From: Kiritimatiellia bacterium
Lineage (GTDB): Bacteria > Verrucomicrobiota > Kiritimatiellia > UBA8416 > YA12-FULL-48-11
Assembly (NCBI GenBank): GCA_028716365.1
Contig: JAQUPZ010000014.1
Location: 1 to 64,000, forward strand
DNA: 64,000 nt
Reading direction: 5' to 3'
The notes under the pieces are model-generated. The model had not been told where the DNA came from and ran no database searches. It saw nothing but the letters and a program-made list of their open reading frames with translations. Positions 51,641 to 60,930 of this stretch are shown here, one piece after another. Numbering within the stretch: position 1 is the first letter of the stretch; every line of letters begins with the position of its first letter. Position numbers and translations under genes: made by a program.

Positions 51641-53056
51641 CTACACATTCCAGCTTTTCTCGATTTCCTCCAGCGACTTGCCTTTCGTCTCCGGGATTTT
51701 CGACCATACAAGGAGTACGAGCACAACACAGAAAACTGCATAAACATAAAACGGGAAAGCATGGTTGAATTTTTCTACCAGCCAGGACCCCTTCGCATCC
51801 ATCATTGGAAACGTCTGGGTCACGATATAATCCGCTATCCAGAGACAAAAAGTGGCAAGCCCAAGTGCACGCCCCCGGACGGCCGTGGGAAATATCTCGG
51901 ACAGGATGACCCAGACTATTGGCCCAACTGACAGCCCGAAGCACGCAATATAAAGAATAATAAAAACAAGCATTACGCTGCTTGCCGCCGTAGGGTCCTT
52001 CATTATCTGTGCCATCAAACCCATCCCCATCAGGCTTATTCCCATTCCAGCCGAACCGATTATCATCAGCGGCTTCCGTCCCCACTTATCTACAGTCGCG
52101 ATGGCAACGAGCGTAAACAATGTGCAGGCACCATTGATAACAATCTGCTGGAGCAGTCCGGCGTCAACTCCCGACGACTGGCTCATGGTCTTGAAAATCG
52201 TTGCACCGAAATACATAAATACATTGATGCCTGTCACCTGCTGTAGTACAGCCAGCGAAATACCTATCAATAGAGGTACACGAAGTCTCTTTGAGAATAC
52301 CTCCCCCCACGTCCCTTTTTCACCCATTAGCGATTCCCGGATCGAAGACATTTCCAATGATGCGAATGATGGGCCTGCGGTCTTTTCCAGAATGATATGG
52401 GCTTCATCAATACGTCCCATCTCTATCAACCAGCGTGGACTTTCTGGAATCGTTAACAATAAAAGCAGAAAAATCACCGATGGTACAATTCCCGTGGCAA
52501 ACATCCATCGCCAGCCGGTTGATATGTTCCACGACTGGTCCCCGCATTTTGCGATAAAATAGTTTATGAAAGAAACAGCAGCGATTCCCCCCATAATGGC
52601 AATCTGGTTCACAGAAACCATACGCCCCCTGAGATGGGCCGGTGTTATCTCCGCGATGTACATTGGCGTTGACATCGAAGCAATTCCTATTCCTACACCG
52701 CCAAGGAATCTAAACGCGATAAAAGTTGCTATCGTTTTTGGTAATGATGTACCAATCGCTGAAATAAGAAACAACACTGCAGCCATGAACAATGCTTTTT
52801 TACGTCCGAACTTGTCGGAAACCGGCCCTACTATCAGTACACCGGTTGCACAACCAAGCAATACACACCCGGACGCCCAGCCTTTCATGAAATCATCAAG
52901 GCCGAATCGTAATGTCAGCGATTCAATTGCCCCGGAGATCACTCCCGTATCGTAACCAAAAAGCAATCCCCCAAGTGTCGCAACCAGACAAATCGGGATA
53001 AGGTATGCCAGATCAACCTTCATAGCCCCCGGACCTTCAACATGCTTATCACTCAT
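51641..53056 (-). CDS. Sugar porter MFS transporter
   Basis: 471 residues with 12 hydrophobic segments. GGLLFGYDTGVISGA, RFLGGVGIGIAS, PESPRWLIEMGR and PETKGKSLEEIE are sugar-porter (XylE/GLUT) signatures. It imports a monosaccharide by proton symport. ATG 53056 chosen over 53086. Its stop lies 10 bases before the glycosidase-like gene, so the product of that enzyme is a likely substrate. Confidence 0.92.
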   Translation of the reverse strand: MSDKHVEGPGAMKVDLAYLIPICLVATLGGLLFGYDTGVISGAIESLTLRFGLDDFMKGWASGCVLLGCATGVLIVGPVSDKFGRKKALFMAAVLFLISAIGTSLPKTIATFIAFRFLGGVGIGIASMSTPMYIAEITPAHLRGRMVSVNQIAIMGGIAAVSFINYFIAKCGDQSWNISTGWRWMFATGIVPSVIFLLLLLTIPESPRWLIEMGRIDEAHIILEKTAGPSFASLEMSSIRESLMGEKGTWGEVFSKRLRVPLLIGISLAVLQQVTGINVFMYFGATIFKTMSQSSGVDAGLLQQIVINGACTLFTLVAIATVDKWGRKPLMIIGSAGMGISLMGMGLMAQIMKDPTAASSVMLVFIILYIACFGLSVGPIVWVILSEIFPTAVRGRALGLATFCLWIADYIVTQTFPMMDAKGSWLVEKFNHAFPFYVYAVFCVVLVLLVWSKIPETKGKSLEEIEKSWNV

Positions 53057-53146
53057 CGTAAATGTTCCCGTAATCTGTTTTCCCAATGTTCGACCGGGGA
53101 ATTCTTCTGATTTTTCACAGCCTCGCCGGTTCTCCGTTTCTCTATT

Positions 53147-54406
53147 TCAGGCTTTTCCACTGTCCTCGATGGCCTTGAACATCGCGATGATATTTTTTAT
53201 AGGTGTTTTTGCCTGGATATTATGCGTGGAATTAAAAACAAAACCACCATCTTTGTTAAACATTTCAATTCGTTCCCGGACCTGTTTATATACATCGTCA
53301 GGTGTTCCAAAAGGCAGAGTCCTTTGTGTATCGACACCACCTCCCCAGAATACAATATCTTTACCATATACTTTTTTCAGATGCTGTCCCTGCATACCTG
53401 CGGCAGAACACTGGACAGGATTCAGGATATCGAAACCTGCATCAATAAAATCGGAAATCAATTCCACAACACTTCCACAACTGTGTATGAATATTTTCCA
53501 GTTTGAATGTTTATGAATGAAATCATTAACCGCCTTATGGAACGGTTTGAAAAGATCGCGATACGCCTCTTTGGAAATGAAAAGCCCGTTCTGTGTCCCG
53601 AAATCCGTCCCCGTCGTAAATGCCGCCTGTACATTATCACCCAACGCCTTTGTCAACCGATCCAGATTTTCAAGCGCGATTTCACACTGTTTTTCAAAAA
53701 CCTTGTAGACATAGTCCCGGCGGATAACTGTTGAAACATACCATTCCTCTATTTCCCTGATCCCCTTTGTTCTTTTCCTCCACATTGCCGGAATCAGTGC
53801 AATATCCCCGAAACCTGTTCCCGGGACACTTAATATGGCGCCTTTCCCTTTTGCAGAAGCCTTTTCAGCTTCAGACGCAAAATATTTCAACGTGTAATCA
53901 TCCAGCGGTCCAAATTCTTCAAGGTTATCTTCCGGATTCAACTTTTCGTCATCAATAGGATCCTGGCGCGGAATAGCATCAAAATAGAAACCTCCCTTTG
54001 GCATATGGCCGCTTGGTGGAACAGAAGTATCACCCTCCGGATGAATAAACCATCCGCCTTTCCCGTCAGATGTAAGGTTGAAATTGCCGGGAACAAGCAC
54101 CTCCGTTCCGTCAAACATTGTAAATGGTTTCCAATCTTTGTTTTCGAAACCGAACATTGTCTTAGGAGAGAGAACTCCAAGCACATCAATACCAAGCGCC
54201 TCAGCAAGTTTCCCGTCGATTTCTCCAAGCATCTGGTAAGGCTCTGTAATTTTAACGCGATAATCCATTTCTCCAAGTAATGCCAGTCTCAACTGTGAAA
54301 TGGCGCTTGCAGAAATACCCGTAACATGTGTTCCCCCGAAATCGACACATACCCTGTCAGGTATCTTGTGATTCAGCGTTGTCACTAGTCTATCTCTGGA
54401 TGTCAT
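53147..54406 (-). CDS. UROD-superfamily methyltransferase-like protein
   Basis: 419 residues of the uroporphyrinogen-decarboxylase superfamily, beginning MTSRDRLVTTLNHKIPDRVCVDFGG. It carries FIHSCGS (H308, C310) and NPVQCSA (C333); the H-x-C zinc motif is the one found in corrinoid methyltransferases such as MtaA and CmuA, and absent from true HemE. It therefore probably moves a methyl group from a substrate to a corrinoid or thiol rather than making heme. AAGGAGG lies 9 bases before the ATG. It heads the operon with the sugar porter and glycosidase, divergent from an AraC regulator. Confidence 0.82.
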   Translation of the reverse strand: MTSRDRLVTTLNHKIPDRVCVDFGGTHVTGISASAISQLRLALLGEMDYRVKITEPYQMLGEIDGKLAEALGIDVLGVLSPKTMFGFENKDWKPFTMFDGTEVLVPGNFNLTSDGKGGWFIHPEGDTSVPPSGHMPKGGFYFDAIPRQDPIDDEKLNPEDNLEEFGPLDDYTLKYFASEAEKASAKGKGAILSVPGTGFGDIALIPAMWRKRTKGIREIEEWYVSTVIRRDYVYKVFEKQCEIALENLDRLTKALGDNVQAAFTTGTDFGTQNGLFISKEAYRDLFKPFHKAVNDFIHKHSNWKIFIHSCGSVVELISDFIDAGFDILNPVQCSAAGMQGQHLKKVYGKDIVFWGGGVDTQRTLPFGTPDDVYKQVRERIEMFNKDGGFVFNSTHNIQAKTPIKNIIAMFKAIEDSGKA

Positions 54407-54462
54407 GGATGTTGTCCTCCTTCATCTATAACAGTACAAAACAAGGATAATAAATATTTCCA

Positions 54463-54502
54463 GTAATAAATCATATTACCTGTTTTAAGTCTATTCATAG
54501 AC
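54463..54502. promoter_or_regulatory. Two dyads in the AraC/UROD divergent region
   Basis: GTAATA-N5-TATTAC (54463-54479) and GTCTAT-TC-ATAGAC (54489-54502), 9 bases apart in the 186-base gap between the divergent genes. Either could be a regulator site; AraC proteins usually use direct half-sites, so the bound protein is uncertain. Confidence 0.45.
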
Positions 54503-54592
54503 AATGCCTGTTCTCACAAAAACATATCTGCCATCACAAATTACCATCTTTCCAGCGTTGACTTACCGATTTATGACGTCTAAAAGATATCC

Positions 54593-55435
54593 ATGCTTTT
54601 TGATCAATCAACATATGACGGCGTGAACATCCTCTGGGATAATCGCAGGATAAGAACCCCGAATGTCACTTTTGGTGAAGTTCGTTACAAACCCGGAGGA
54701 TTCGTTGGGCCTCGTATTCAGCGTAACTATCAACTGGTTATCCTTCACTCCGGTTCGTGCCAGGTAACTGTTGACGAATCGCAGCATAATCTCACCCCGG
54801 GATGGGTTTCCTTGTATACACCCAAACACAGGGAATATTTCCTGTTCTCGATGGATGCTGAAACACATCACACTTGGTGTCATCTGAACCCTAATTTTAC
54901 TCCACCCGGTCTCAAACGGCAATTGGTTAAGGCACCCTTTTCAATCCCCTGCTCAGATGCATTCAAACATCTTCATGCCGCCGCCTTTAAATTACGCCCG
55001 CCGATAAAACAAAATGCGGGAAACCTCATTGATCAGCTCGGACTATCCCTTTTTTTTGAGTACTTGATCATGGCACAGGAACAATCCAGCCATTCGCGCC
55101 ATGATGCAGCAGTAAACAATGCAATACGTCACATGGAAGAACATTTCGGCGATAAGGATTGCCTTCAGTCAGCACAAAAGATATCGGGGGTATCGCAAAA
55201 TGCCCTCATCTACAAATTCAATGAGGAATTAAACACAACACCAGCCAGATATCTCTGGAAGCTCCGCACCGAACAGGGAGTCGCCATGCTCGGAGAAACC
55301 GGGCTGAGCATCGCAGAAATAGCTTATCGCTGCGGATTCAAGAATCCATATCACTTTTCACGACTGGTCAAGACACTTCAGGGTTCATCCCCGAGGAAGG
55401 TCAGGAGACATGCCTGGTCAGGTAAACGAAGTTGA
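54593..55435 (+). CDS. AraC-family transcriptional regulator
   Basis: 280 residues: N-terminal cupin-like ligand domain (about 20-100) and C-terminal double helix-turn-helix (about 180-275) with NALIYKFNEELNTTPARYLWKLRTEQGVAMLGETGLSIAEIAYRCGFKNPYHFSRLVKTLQGSSPRKVR. Divergent from the UROD-porter-glycosidase genes, which it probably activates on sensing a sugar. Confidence 0.92.
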   Translation: MLFDQSTYDGVNILWDNRRIRTPNVTFGEVRYKPGGFVGPRIQRNYQLVILHSGSCQVTVDESQHNLTPGWVSLYTPKHREYFLFSMDAETHHTWCHLNPNFTPPGLKRQLVKAPFSIPCSDAFKHLHAAAFKLRPPIKQNAGNLIDQLGLSLFFEYLIMAQEQSSHSRHDAAVNNAIRHMEEHFGDKDCLQSAQKISGVSQNALIYKFNEELNTTPARYLWKLRTEQGVAMLGETGLSIAEIAYRCGFKNPYHFSRLVKTLQGSSPRKVRRHAWSGKRS

Positions 55436-55473
55436 CGATAATCATATCCGATTATGATGAAAATCGCAAAAAT

Positions 55474-55968
55474 TCAGTAATCGAACTTATATTTCTTCGG
55501 CGGTTTCTTTGCTTGCTGTTCTTTCTTCGCTGCAGCCTTTTTCTGCACCTTGCCCGCGCCCTTGTCATCAACCGGCGCCATGACTGCGGGCTTTCTTATC
55601 ATGATCCATTTCTGTCCATCCTTCTGGCGTATAATACCGGTAAGTTCCACAGTTTCGCCACTTTTCTGTTCCAAATACCGTGAATCGTTATCCCTTACGA
55701 TCTTGAACTTAACACCACTTTGAGTCAGCAACTCCAAATCCGTAGTATCACCGGTTTTTTTATCTCGTGTGACTTTAACAATTCCGGAAATATTCGCGAT
55801 ATCCTCTTCGTCAACGTTTTGCACCGCTGCATTTGTCGTTGCCTTTGCCATTGCTTTTGCCGCTTCTGCCCTTTTCAAGGCTTCATTCTGCTGTTGAGCC
55901 AATGTGTTACACGTTCCGATACCACCAAACAAAATCGCCATCGTAACCACTAAAATAACTTTCTTCAC
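55474..55968 (-). CDS. Small secreted basic-tailed protein
   Basis: 164 residues with signal peptide (about 1-24). The middle (about 60-125) is a small beta-rich domain (ISGIVKVTRDKKTGDTTDLELLTQSGVKFKIVRD, GETVELTGIIRQKDGQKWIMI), OB-fold-like in pattern, and the end is a Lys/Ala/Pro-rich tail (QKKAAAKKEQQAKKPPKKYKFDY). Function unknown. AGGAGG precedes the ATG. It converges with the AraC gene. Confidence 0.72.
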   Translation of the reverse strand: MKKVILVVTMAILFGGIGTCNTLAQQQNEALKRAEAAKAMAKATTNAAVQNVDEEDIANISGIVKVTRDKKTGDTTDLELLTQSGVKFKIVRDNDSRYLEQKSGETVELTGIIRQKDGQKWIMIRKPAVMAPVDDKGAGKVQKKAAAKKEQQAKKPPKKYKFDY

Positions 55969-56129
55969 AGCTCTCCTCCTTAAGATTATTTTCCTTCATC
56001 ACCGACTATTCGTGATAACGTTTACAATACTCATATTCTTATGTTCAATTCCACTTCTTTCCGGCTTTTTTCACATAAATTCCGCATTGCCTCAATCTCA
56101 TCTATATTCTACGCTACGCTCCTTGCGCA

Positions 56130-57269
56130 ATGAAAAATCATTCTACAGTCGCGTTGGAACATTGCAGTAATTATAATGCCCGCGAACTCCCGCATATAAT
56201 TGGCAAATTATTTCAGCACCTTGGCGGTATTGGTTCATTTGTCCGGAAAGGACAGTCTGTCCTGATCAAACCTAACCTCCTTACCGATAGAACACCCGAA
56301 CAAACCGTCACTACCCATCCGGAAGTCGTCCGCGCAATTATCCGGATATTGAAGGATCATGGGGCAAAACCATCTGTTGCCGACAGTCCTGCGAATGTTG
56401 TCAAAATAGAACAGGTCTGGGAAAAAACAGGTTTCCGGGCCATGTGCGAAGAGGAAAATGTCCCTCTCATTAATCTTGAGAAAACAGGCGCACACAGTTT
56501 TGAGGTTGATGGCTTCTCGTTCAGCATTGCCAATCCAATCCTCAGCGCCGATGTAATAATCAATGTTCCAAAGGTCAAAACACATGTACTCACAATCCTG
56601 ACCGCCGCCGTAAAGAACATGTTCGGGGCAGTACCCGGTTTTCAGAAAATGATACTTCACAAACTGCATCCAACCGTTTCAGAATTCGGCAGACTTATCG
56701 CTGTAATTTATCAGCATATTCCACCTCATCTCAATATAGCAGATGCTGTTGTAGCCATGGACGGTGACGGCCCTTCAGCCGGCAGGCCTGTTCATCTTGG
56801 ACTTCTTGCCGCATCGCGTGACGCCGTTGCCCTGGACCTGACTCTATGTCGTGTCTTAAATATTGATCCATCGGTTGTTCCATATTTCAAACATTTGTCA
56901 GTCGATGGAAATTCTGCAGCGTATGACGTAAACATTGAAATTGCAGGAACAGCCATTGATGATTTTGACAATCGGAATTTTCACGCACCCGGTACGCTGC
57001 GTGCACGGATGATCCCAGGCTGGCTGGTTAAATTCCTTGAGCCATTTATCTGGATCGCACCATCAATATCGGATAAATGTATCGCATGCGGGCGTTGTAT
57101 AAAGGGATGCCCTGTAAATGCTCTTTCGTCGGCAACGGGTGCGGACAAACCTGTACTTGAAAGAAGGAAATGTATAGGGTGCTGTTGTTGCCATGAAGTC
57201 TGTCCTGAAAAGGCAATATCCATGACACAAAGTCCATTGCTAAATTTCGTGCGACAGGGCAGAATGTAA
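56130..57269 (+). CDS. DUF362 protein with two [4Fe-4S] ferredoxin motifs
   Basis: 379 residues. The DUF362 domain fills about 1-305 (SVLIKPNLLTDRTPEQTVTTHPEVVRAI, NVPKVKTHVLTILTAAVKNMFG). The C-terminus has CIACGRCIKGCP and CIGCCCCHEVCP for two [4Fe-4S] clusters. Cytoplasmic redox protein of unknown substrate. It lies 2 bases before an acyltransferase gene, suggesting co-transcription. Confidence 0.88.
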   Translation: MKNHSTVALEHCSNYNARELPHIIGKLFQHLGGIGSFVRKGQSVLIKPNLLTDRTPEQTVTTHPEVVRAIIRILKDHGAKPSVADSPANVVKIEQVWEKTGFRAMCEEENVPLINLEKTGAHSFEVDGFSFSIANPILSADVIINVPKVKTHVLTILTAAVKNMFGAVPGFQKMILHKLHPTVSEFGRLIAVIYQHIPPHLNIADAVVAMDGDGPSAGRPVHLGLLAASRDAVALDLTLCRVLNIDPSVVPYFKHLSVDGNSAAYDVNIEIAGTAIDDFDNRNFHAPGTLRARMIPGWLVKFLEPFIWIAPSISDKCIACGRCIKGCPVNALSSATGADKPVLERRKCIGCCCCHEVCPEKAISMTQSPLLNFVRQGRM

Positions 57270-57271
57270 TT

Positions 57272-58216
57272 ATGAAATCACTGAGATACCTTGCAGAATA
57301 CATTTCACTGCGACTTGTCGCAGGACTCGTCGATATTCTGCCCTATCGCGCCTCCCTTTTCATCGGCTGGCTGAATGCCCTGTTTATATTCCATGTCTGC
57401 CATTACCGTGTTAAAATTGCCAAGCAGAGGATACGTCAGGTCTTTGGTGACAAATATTCACGCCATGAAATCAATCGTATTGCATGGCAGTCCTACCGTA
57501 ATATTATTTTCAGTGCCATTGAGATGATTCGTCTACATAAGATGACTTTGGAATGGATTGGTTCATATACCGATTTTTTACCTACCATTGAAATTATCAA
57601 AAAACATTCCTCTACCGGCCGCGGATCGATAATTACTGTTCCACATACCGGATCATGGGAAATGGCTGCTGTAGCCTGTCAATTGGTCGGAGTTCCAGTT
57701 TTCAGTATCGCTGCACGACAAAAGAATCCGCTTACGGATGCATACCTTAATAAGCTTCGCACAAGTACCGGCCTCGAGACAATTGCCCGCGGTTCTGGAA
57801 TTATGCGGGATATTCTCAGGAACCTTTCAGCAGGAAAAGCTCTGGCCATTCTTCCGGACGTTCGAATGCCCCATGAAGCCATTAGCGTTCCCTTTCTTGG
57901 AGGAATAGCCAATATCGGTGGCGGCATGGCCAACTTCGCACGTCATGCCGATGTCCCCATCTTCCCCTGTATCGTCACGCGCAAAGGATGGGCACAGCAC
58001 GTTGGGGTAATGTACGAACCCATTTGGCCGGACAAGAATCTCTCCAAGGAAGACGATATACGCCGCATGACTCTTATAGTAATGAAACACGTCGAGGATA
58101 CAATTCGTCAGGATCCAGGCCAGTGGTTCTGGTTTAACAAACGCTGGATACTGGATCCGGTTGAGCCAAAGAATCCAGAACCGGATACCCAATCTGCAAA
58201 ATCTATTTCCGATTAA
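57272..58216 (+). CDS. LpxL/HtrB-family lipid acyltransferase
   Basis: 314 residues with one N-terminal hydrophobic segment (about 15-40). The HTGSWE motif (catalytic His and Glu) and LPDVRMPHEAISVPFLGGIANIGGGMANFAR are LpxL-type. It would add a secondary acyl chain to lipid A or a related lipid on the cytoplasmic face of the inner membrane, supporting a Gram-negative envelope. Confidence 0.88.
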   Translation: MKSLRYLAEYISLRLVAGLVDILPYRASLFIGWLNALFIFHVCHYRVKIAKQRIRQVFGDKYSRHEINRIAWQSYRNIIFSAIEMIRLHKMTLEWIGSYTDFLPTIEIIKKHSSTGRGSIITVPHTGSWEMAAVACQLVGVPVFSIAARQKNPLTDAYLNKLRTSTGLETIARGSGIMRDILRNLSAGKALAILPDVRMPHEAISVPFLGGIANIGGGMANFARHADVPIFPCIVTRKGWAQHVGVMYEPIWPDKNLSKEDDIRRMTLIVMKHVEDTIRQDPGQWFWFNKRWILDPVEPKNPEPDTQSAKSISD

Positions 58217-58264
58217 ATGGAGTTTTTCCCCACCCTTGGTTGAATGGTAGTTAATGGAATTCAC

Positions 58265-58341
58265 TGGTACCCCGGGCGCGACTTGAACGCGCGACCTACG
58301 GTTTAGGAAACCGTTGCTCTGTCCAACTGAGCTACCGGGGC
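58265..58341 (-). tRNA. tRNA-Arg (anticodon CCT)
   Basis: 77 nt including encoded CCA. Acceptor GCCCCGG/CCGGGGT with a G-T first pair, anticodon CCT (58307-58305) in stem ACGGT/ACCGT, T-arm GCGCGTTCAAGTCGCGC. Reads AGG codons. Confidence 0.93.
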
Positions 58342-58453
58342 ATGGAATGCAGGCATATAATCACTAAAACATTTCTTTCTTGCAAGGGCAATAACAGGTC
58401 GCACTGATCAATAGCAGGAAAAATAGTCCATTACCTGCAGTTATTCTTGGAGA

Positions 58454-59476
58454 TCAATCTATCCTGCCACCGTTGAAAGCACGGGAAGCCAGGGACCCAT
58501 GCCAGATAATGGAAGCATTAGGAAGATTGGCGCATTCTTCACGTGAGGGTGGACGATAAACCAGGCGGAATCGAACCATCCACGCCTGGTTTCCCAAATC
58601 CGAAAGAGATTTTGGCTGTTCCTTGTCCTTGATCACAAACCAGGCAGGATCACTGAAATCAAAATGTACCTTGTGAATATCACCGGGTTTCAATACACGC
58701 ACATGTGCATCGGTTAACGGTGGACGTGGTTTGGCCCCCACCCACCGCCACTCATCCTGCTGCGACCAGCCCCACCGGAAATCCGGTTCAAGCGTAAAGG
58801 AAGAACCATCAGGGAGATCAATAATCGCAATGTCTTTCGGAGAAGCATTCATGAGCTTGATGTCAACTGATTTGAGGATTGTTACTCTGGACTGGTTCGT
58901 CTGAGTGTTAAGGGAAATACCGATTCCTATCGGACTCCAGCGATATCCTTTCAATACGGCAATACCATTCCCTGAAATCGCCACCTCCATTTCCATGGGA
59001 ACATTTATGCCATCCCTGTTCATTCCCTTTTCCAGCTCCTTACCCTTGTCCTGTTGAACAAAGTAAGCCTCAATCCCGTAAAGTGCCTGCAAGGAACTGT
59101 TCCATGTGTTCTGAAGCCGGCCGCGTATGAAGAAATCTTTCTCCGGCTTCTGGTCAGTGACATATTGAAATTCGCCAATATTGTTCTCGCCAACCTTCAA
59201 TGCCGTATAGATCCTGACATCCGTACTTTTACGCCTGGATGTGTAATCGTCTTTCTTCCTGTTTTTAAGGCCACCCTGCCAGTAATTTTTCCCTATACTT
59301 GAAATTTCATAATTCAAATGAACATAATCGCCACGGAAATGGTCCTGTGGGTCAACGGGCATGGTACGCAGGTACACAGTACGGCCGGTTTTGTAAACCA
59401 GCTCACGCTCACCCGCCATCCAGGCAAGCACAAGCAACTGGAACAAAACTGCTGCAACAATAAAACGTATTCTCAT
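58454..59476 (-). CDS. GDYXXLXY-motif membrane-anchored protein
   Basis: 340 residues with one N-terminal hydrophobic segment (VAAVLFQLLVLAWMA). RGDYVHLNYEIS is the GDYXXLXY motif that defines the family, of unknown function. It is encoded directly after a DUF2157 membrane protein (overlapping by one base), the usual partner. Confidence 0.85.
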   Translation of the reverse strand: MRIRFIVAAVLFQLLVLAWMAGERELVYKTGRTVYLRTMPVDPQDHFRGDYVHLNYEISSIGKNYWQGGLKNRKKDDYTSRRKSTDVRIYTALKVGENNIGEFQYVTDQKPEKDFFIRGRLQNTWNSSLQALYGIEAYFVQQDKGKELEKGMNRDGINVPMEMEVAISGNGIAVLKGYRWSPIGIGISLNTQTNQSRVTILKSVDIKLMNASPKDIAIIDLPDGSSFTLEPDFRWGWSQQDEWRWVGAKPRPPLTDAHVRVLKPGDIHKVHFDFSDPAWFVIKDKEQPKSLSDLGNQAWMVRFRLVYRPPSREECANLPNASIIWHGSLASRAFNGGRID

Positions 59477-60786
59477 TATTTCTGTTCTACCTTCCGGCTT
59501 TTTGCCCGTGAATAGAGAATCCCCTGACCGAAGATCAACACACCGGCAACAATAAACACCAACCCGCGTACAAGAAGACTGTGAAACAGGTCAAAATACC
59601 TGGTGATCATATAAATCATAAGTAACACTGAACCGACAATCGTCGGCTGAAGAAGTCCATGCCTGCAGCCACGCACCATCATTGCAACCACCAACGCGAG
59701 AAGCACGAGATTAAAGGGTCCGGAAATCGCCCAGCCATCCAGACCGCCCTTGAAAAACATGTAGACCAAGCCAAGGATAACGGTCAATGGCAGGAGATAG
59801 TCATCAGCGGTAATACCCAGATTCTGCTTTCGTGCAAATGACATATATGCAAGAGCGCCCCACCCGATCAGGCACAACACAGCTGAACCAGCCCAATATG
59901 CCGTACAGGCGACAAAAGGTTTTTCGTGATTATATTTGAGCAGATGTTCAGCGGCGTCAGGAAATGTTAACACATAAAGTACAATCACAGAAGCAATCCA
60001 GCCGAAAAACAGGAATACCGGAGAAGATTCAGTAAAGCCGCCATATTTCCGCGCGAGAATTCCAAGAGCAACAAGAAGTACGGCAACATTCAGGGCAGTA
60101 CCGAAAAGAAGTCCTGACTCAAAATAGCGTCCTGCCTGCACAAAAAGCAGGGATGCCATAAACGCTGGGATCAGTACGGTAAGCAAAACAATAGAGCGCT
60201 TCACATACGCAAGAGAACCAAGCAGTACAACAATGATCAATGGTCCAACGTGCATCGAATTGTCAAATGCCACCGATTCAGAACCGCACCAGATGGCAAT
60301 AAGTACAGCGGCCAGAATACCCTGTACAATCGACGGCAGGGCCCATGCCATCGCAAGGGCGCCCAGCGCCCAGATTATGAATGCATTCGGAAAGTGTTCT
60401 TCTATGTGATAAATCTGCGCAATAAGCCATATACCGGCGCCAAACAGCATTGTACCGAGCAGGTTCAACGACTCACCCAGCGCCTTGAATCGGTCCGTTC
60501 TGGTCTGGAGAAGAATACCGGCAGAATGCGCGATTATCAAAACACCGAAAATAATGGCCAGTTTCCAGAATCGTGGAATGACATCCCAATTATAGGCAAA
60601 CAACAGGATGACGCCAAGGCCAAGAACAACACCACCGATACTTGAAAAAATGATCGCCCCCCAAGGCAGACCGGACATATCATCTGGATATCGTTTCCGG
60701 ATCACTTCAGCCTGTTCGGACTTGATTATTCCTGCAGATACCCATTCTCTCAACTCATTATTGAGCCAACGGATGTGTCTCTTCAT
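59476..60786 (-). CDS. DUF2157 polytopic membrane protein
   Basis: 436 residues from ATG 60786 (six codons of extension are possible). A soluble N-terminus of about 40 residues (LNNELREWVSAGIIKSEQAEVIRKRYP) is the DUF2157 signature, followed by about a dozen hydrophobic segments. Function unknown; forms a pair with the following GDYXXLXY protein. Confidence 0.85.
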   Translation of the reverse strand: MKRHIRWLNNELREWVSAGIIKSEQAEVIRKRYPDDMSGLPWGAIIFSSIGGVVLGLGVILLFAYNWDVIPRFWKLAIIFGVLIIAHSAGILLQTRTDRFKALGESLNLLGTMLFGAGIWLIAQIYHIEEHFPNAFIIWALGALAMAWALPSIVQGILAAVLIAIWCGSESVAFDNSMHVGPLIIVVLLGSLAYVKRSIVLLTVLIPAFMASLLFVQAGRYFESGLLFGTALNVAVLLVALGILARKYGGFTESSPVFLFFGWIASVIVLYVLTFPDAAEHLLKYNHEKPFVACTAYWAGSAVLCLIGWGALAYMSFARKQNLGITADDYLLPLTVILGLVYMFFKGGLDGWAISGPFNLVLLALVVAMMVRGCRHGLLQPTIVGSVLLMIYMITRYFDLFHSLLVRGLVFIVAGVLIFGQGILYSRAKSRKVEQK

Positions 60787-60838
60787 TCTCAACGCAAGGT
60801 ACATTAATAAATACGAAGGTCAAGGGAAGAAAGAATGC

Positions 60839-60862
60839 AAGGTTGAGTTATTTATCAACCTT
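60839..60862. promoter_or_regulatory. Inverted repeat between divergent DUF2157 and epimerase genes
   Basis: Perfect AAGGTTGA-N8-TCAACCTT. With no T-run and a divergent setting it resembles an operator, with the same 8-base spacer as the dyad at 27325-27350. Confidence 0.4.
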
Positions 60863-60930
60863 TACATTACCCATTACAAATTGTTAGAAATTTACTGACT
60901 TTATTCCATTTTATATCAAGGAGACCTGCC

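Noticed and set aside
53147..54406. Annotation as a heme-pathway uroporphyrinogen decarboxylase (hemE)
   Set aside because: The protein is longer than HemE, lacks its N-terminal signature and has the H-x-C zinc motif of the methyltransferase branch; the neighbours are sugar-use genes.
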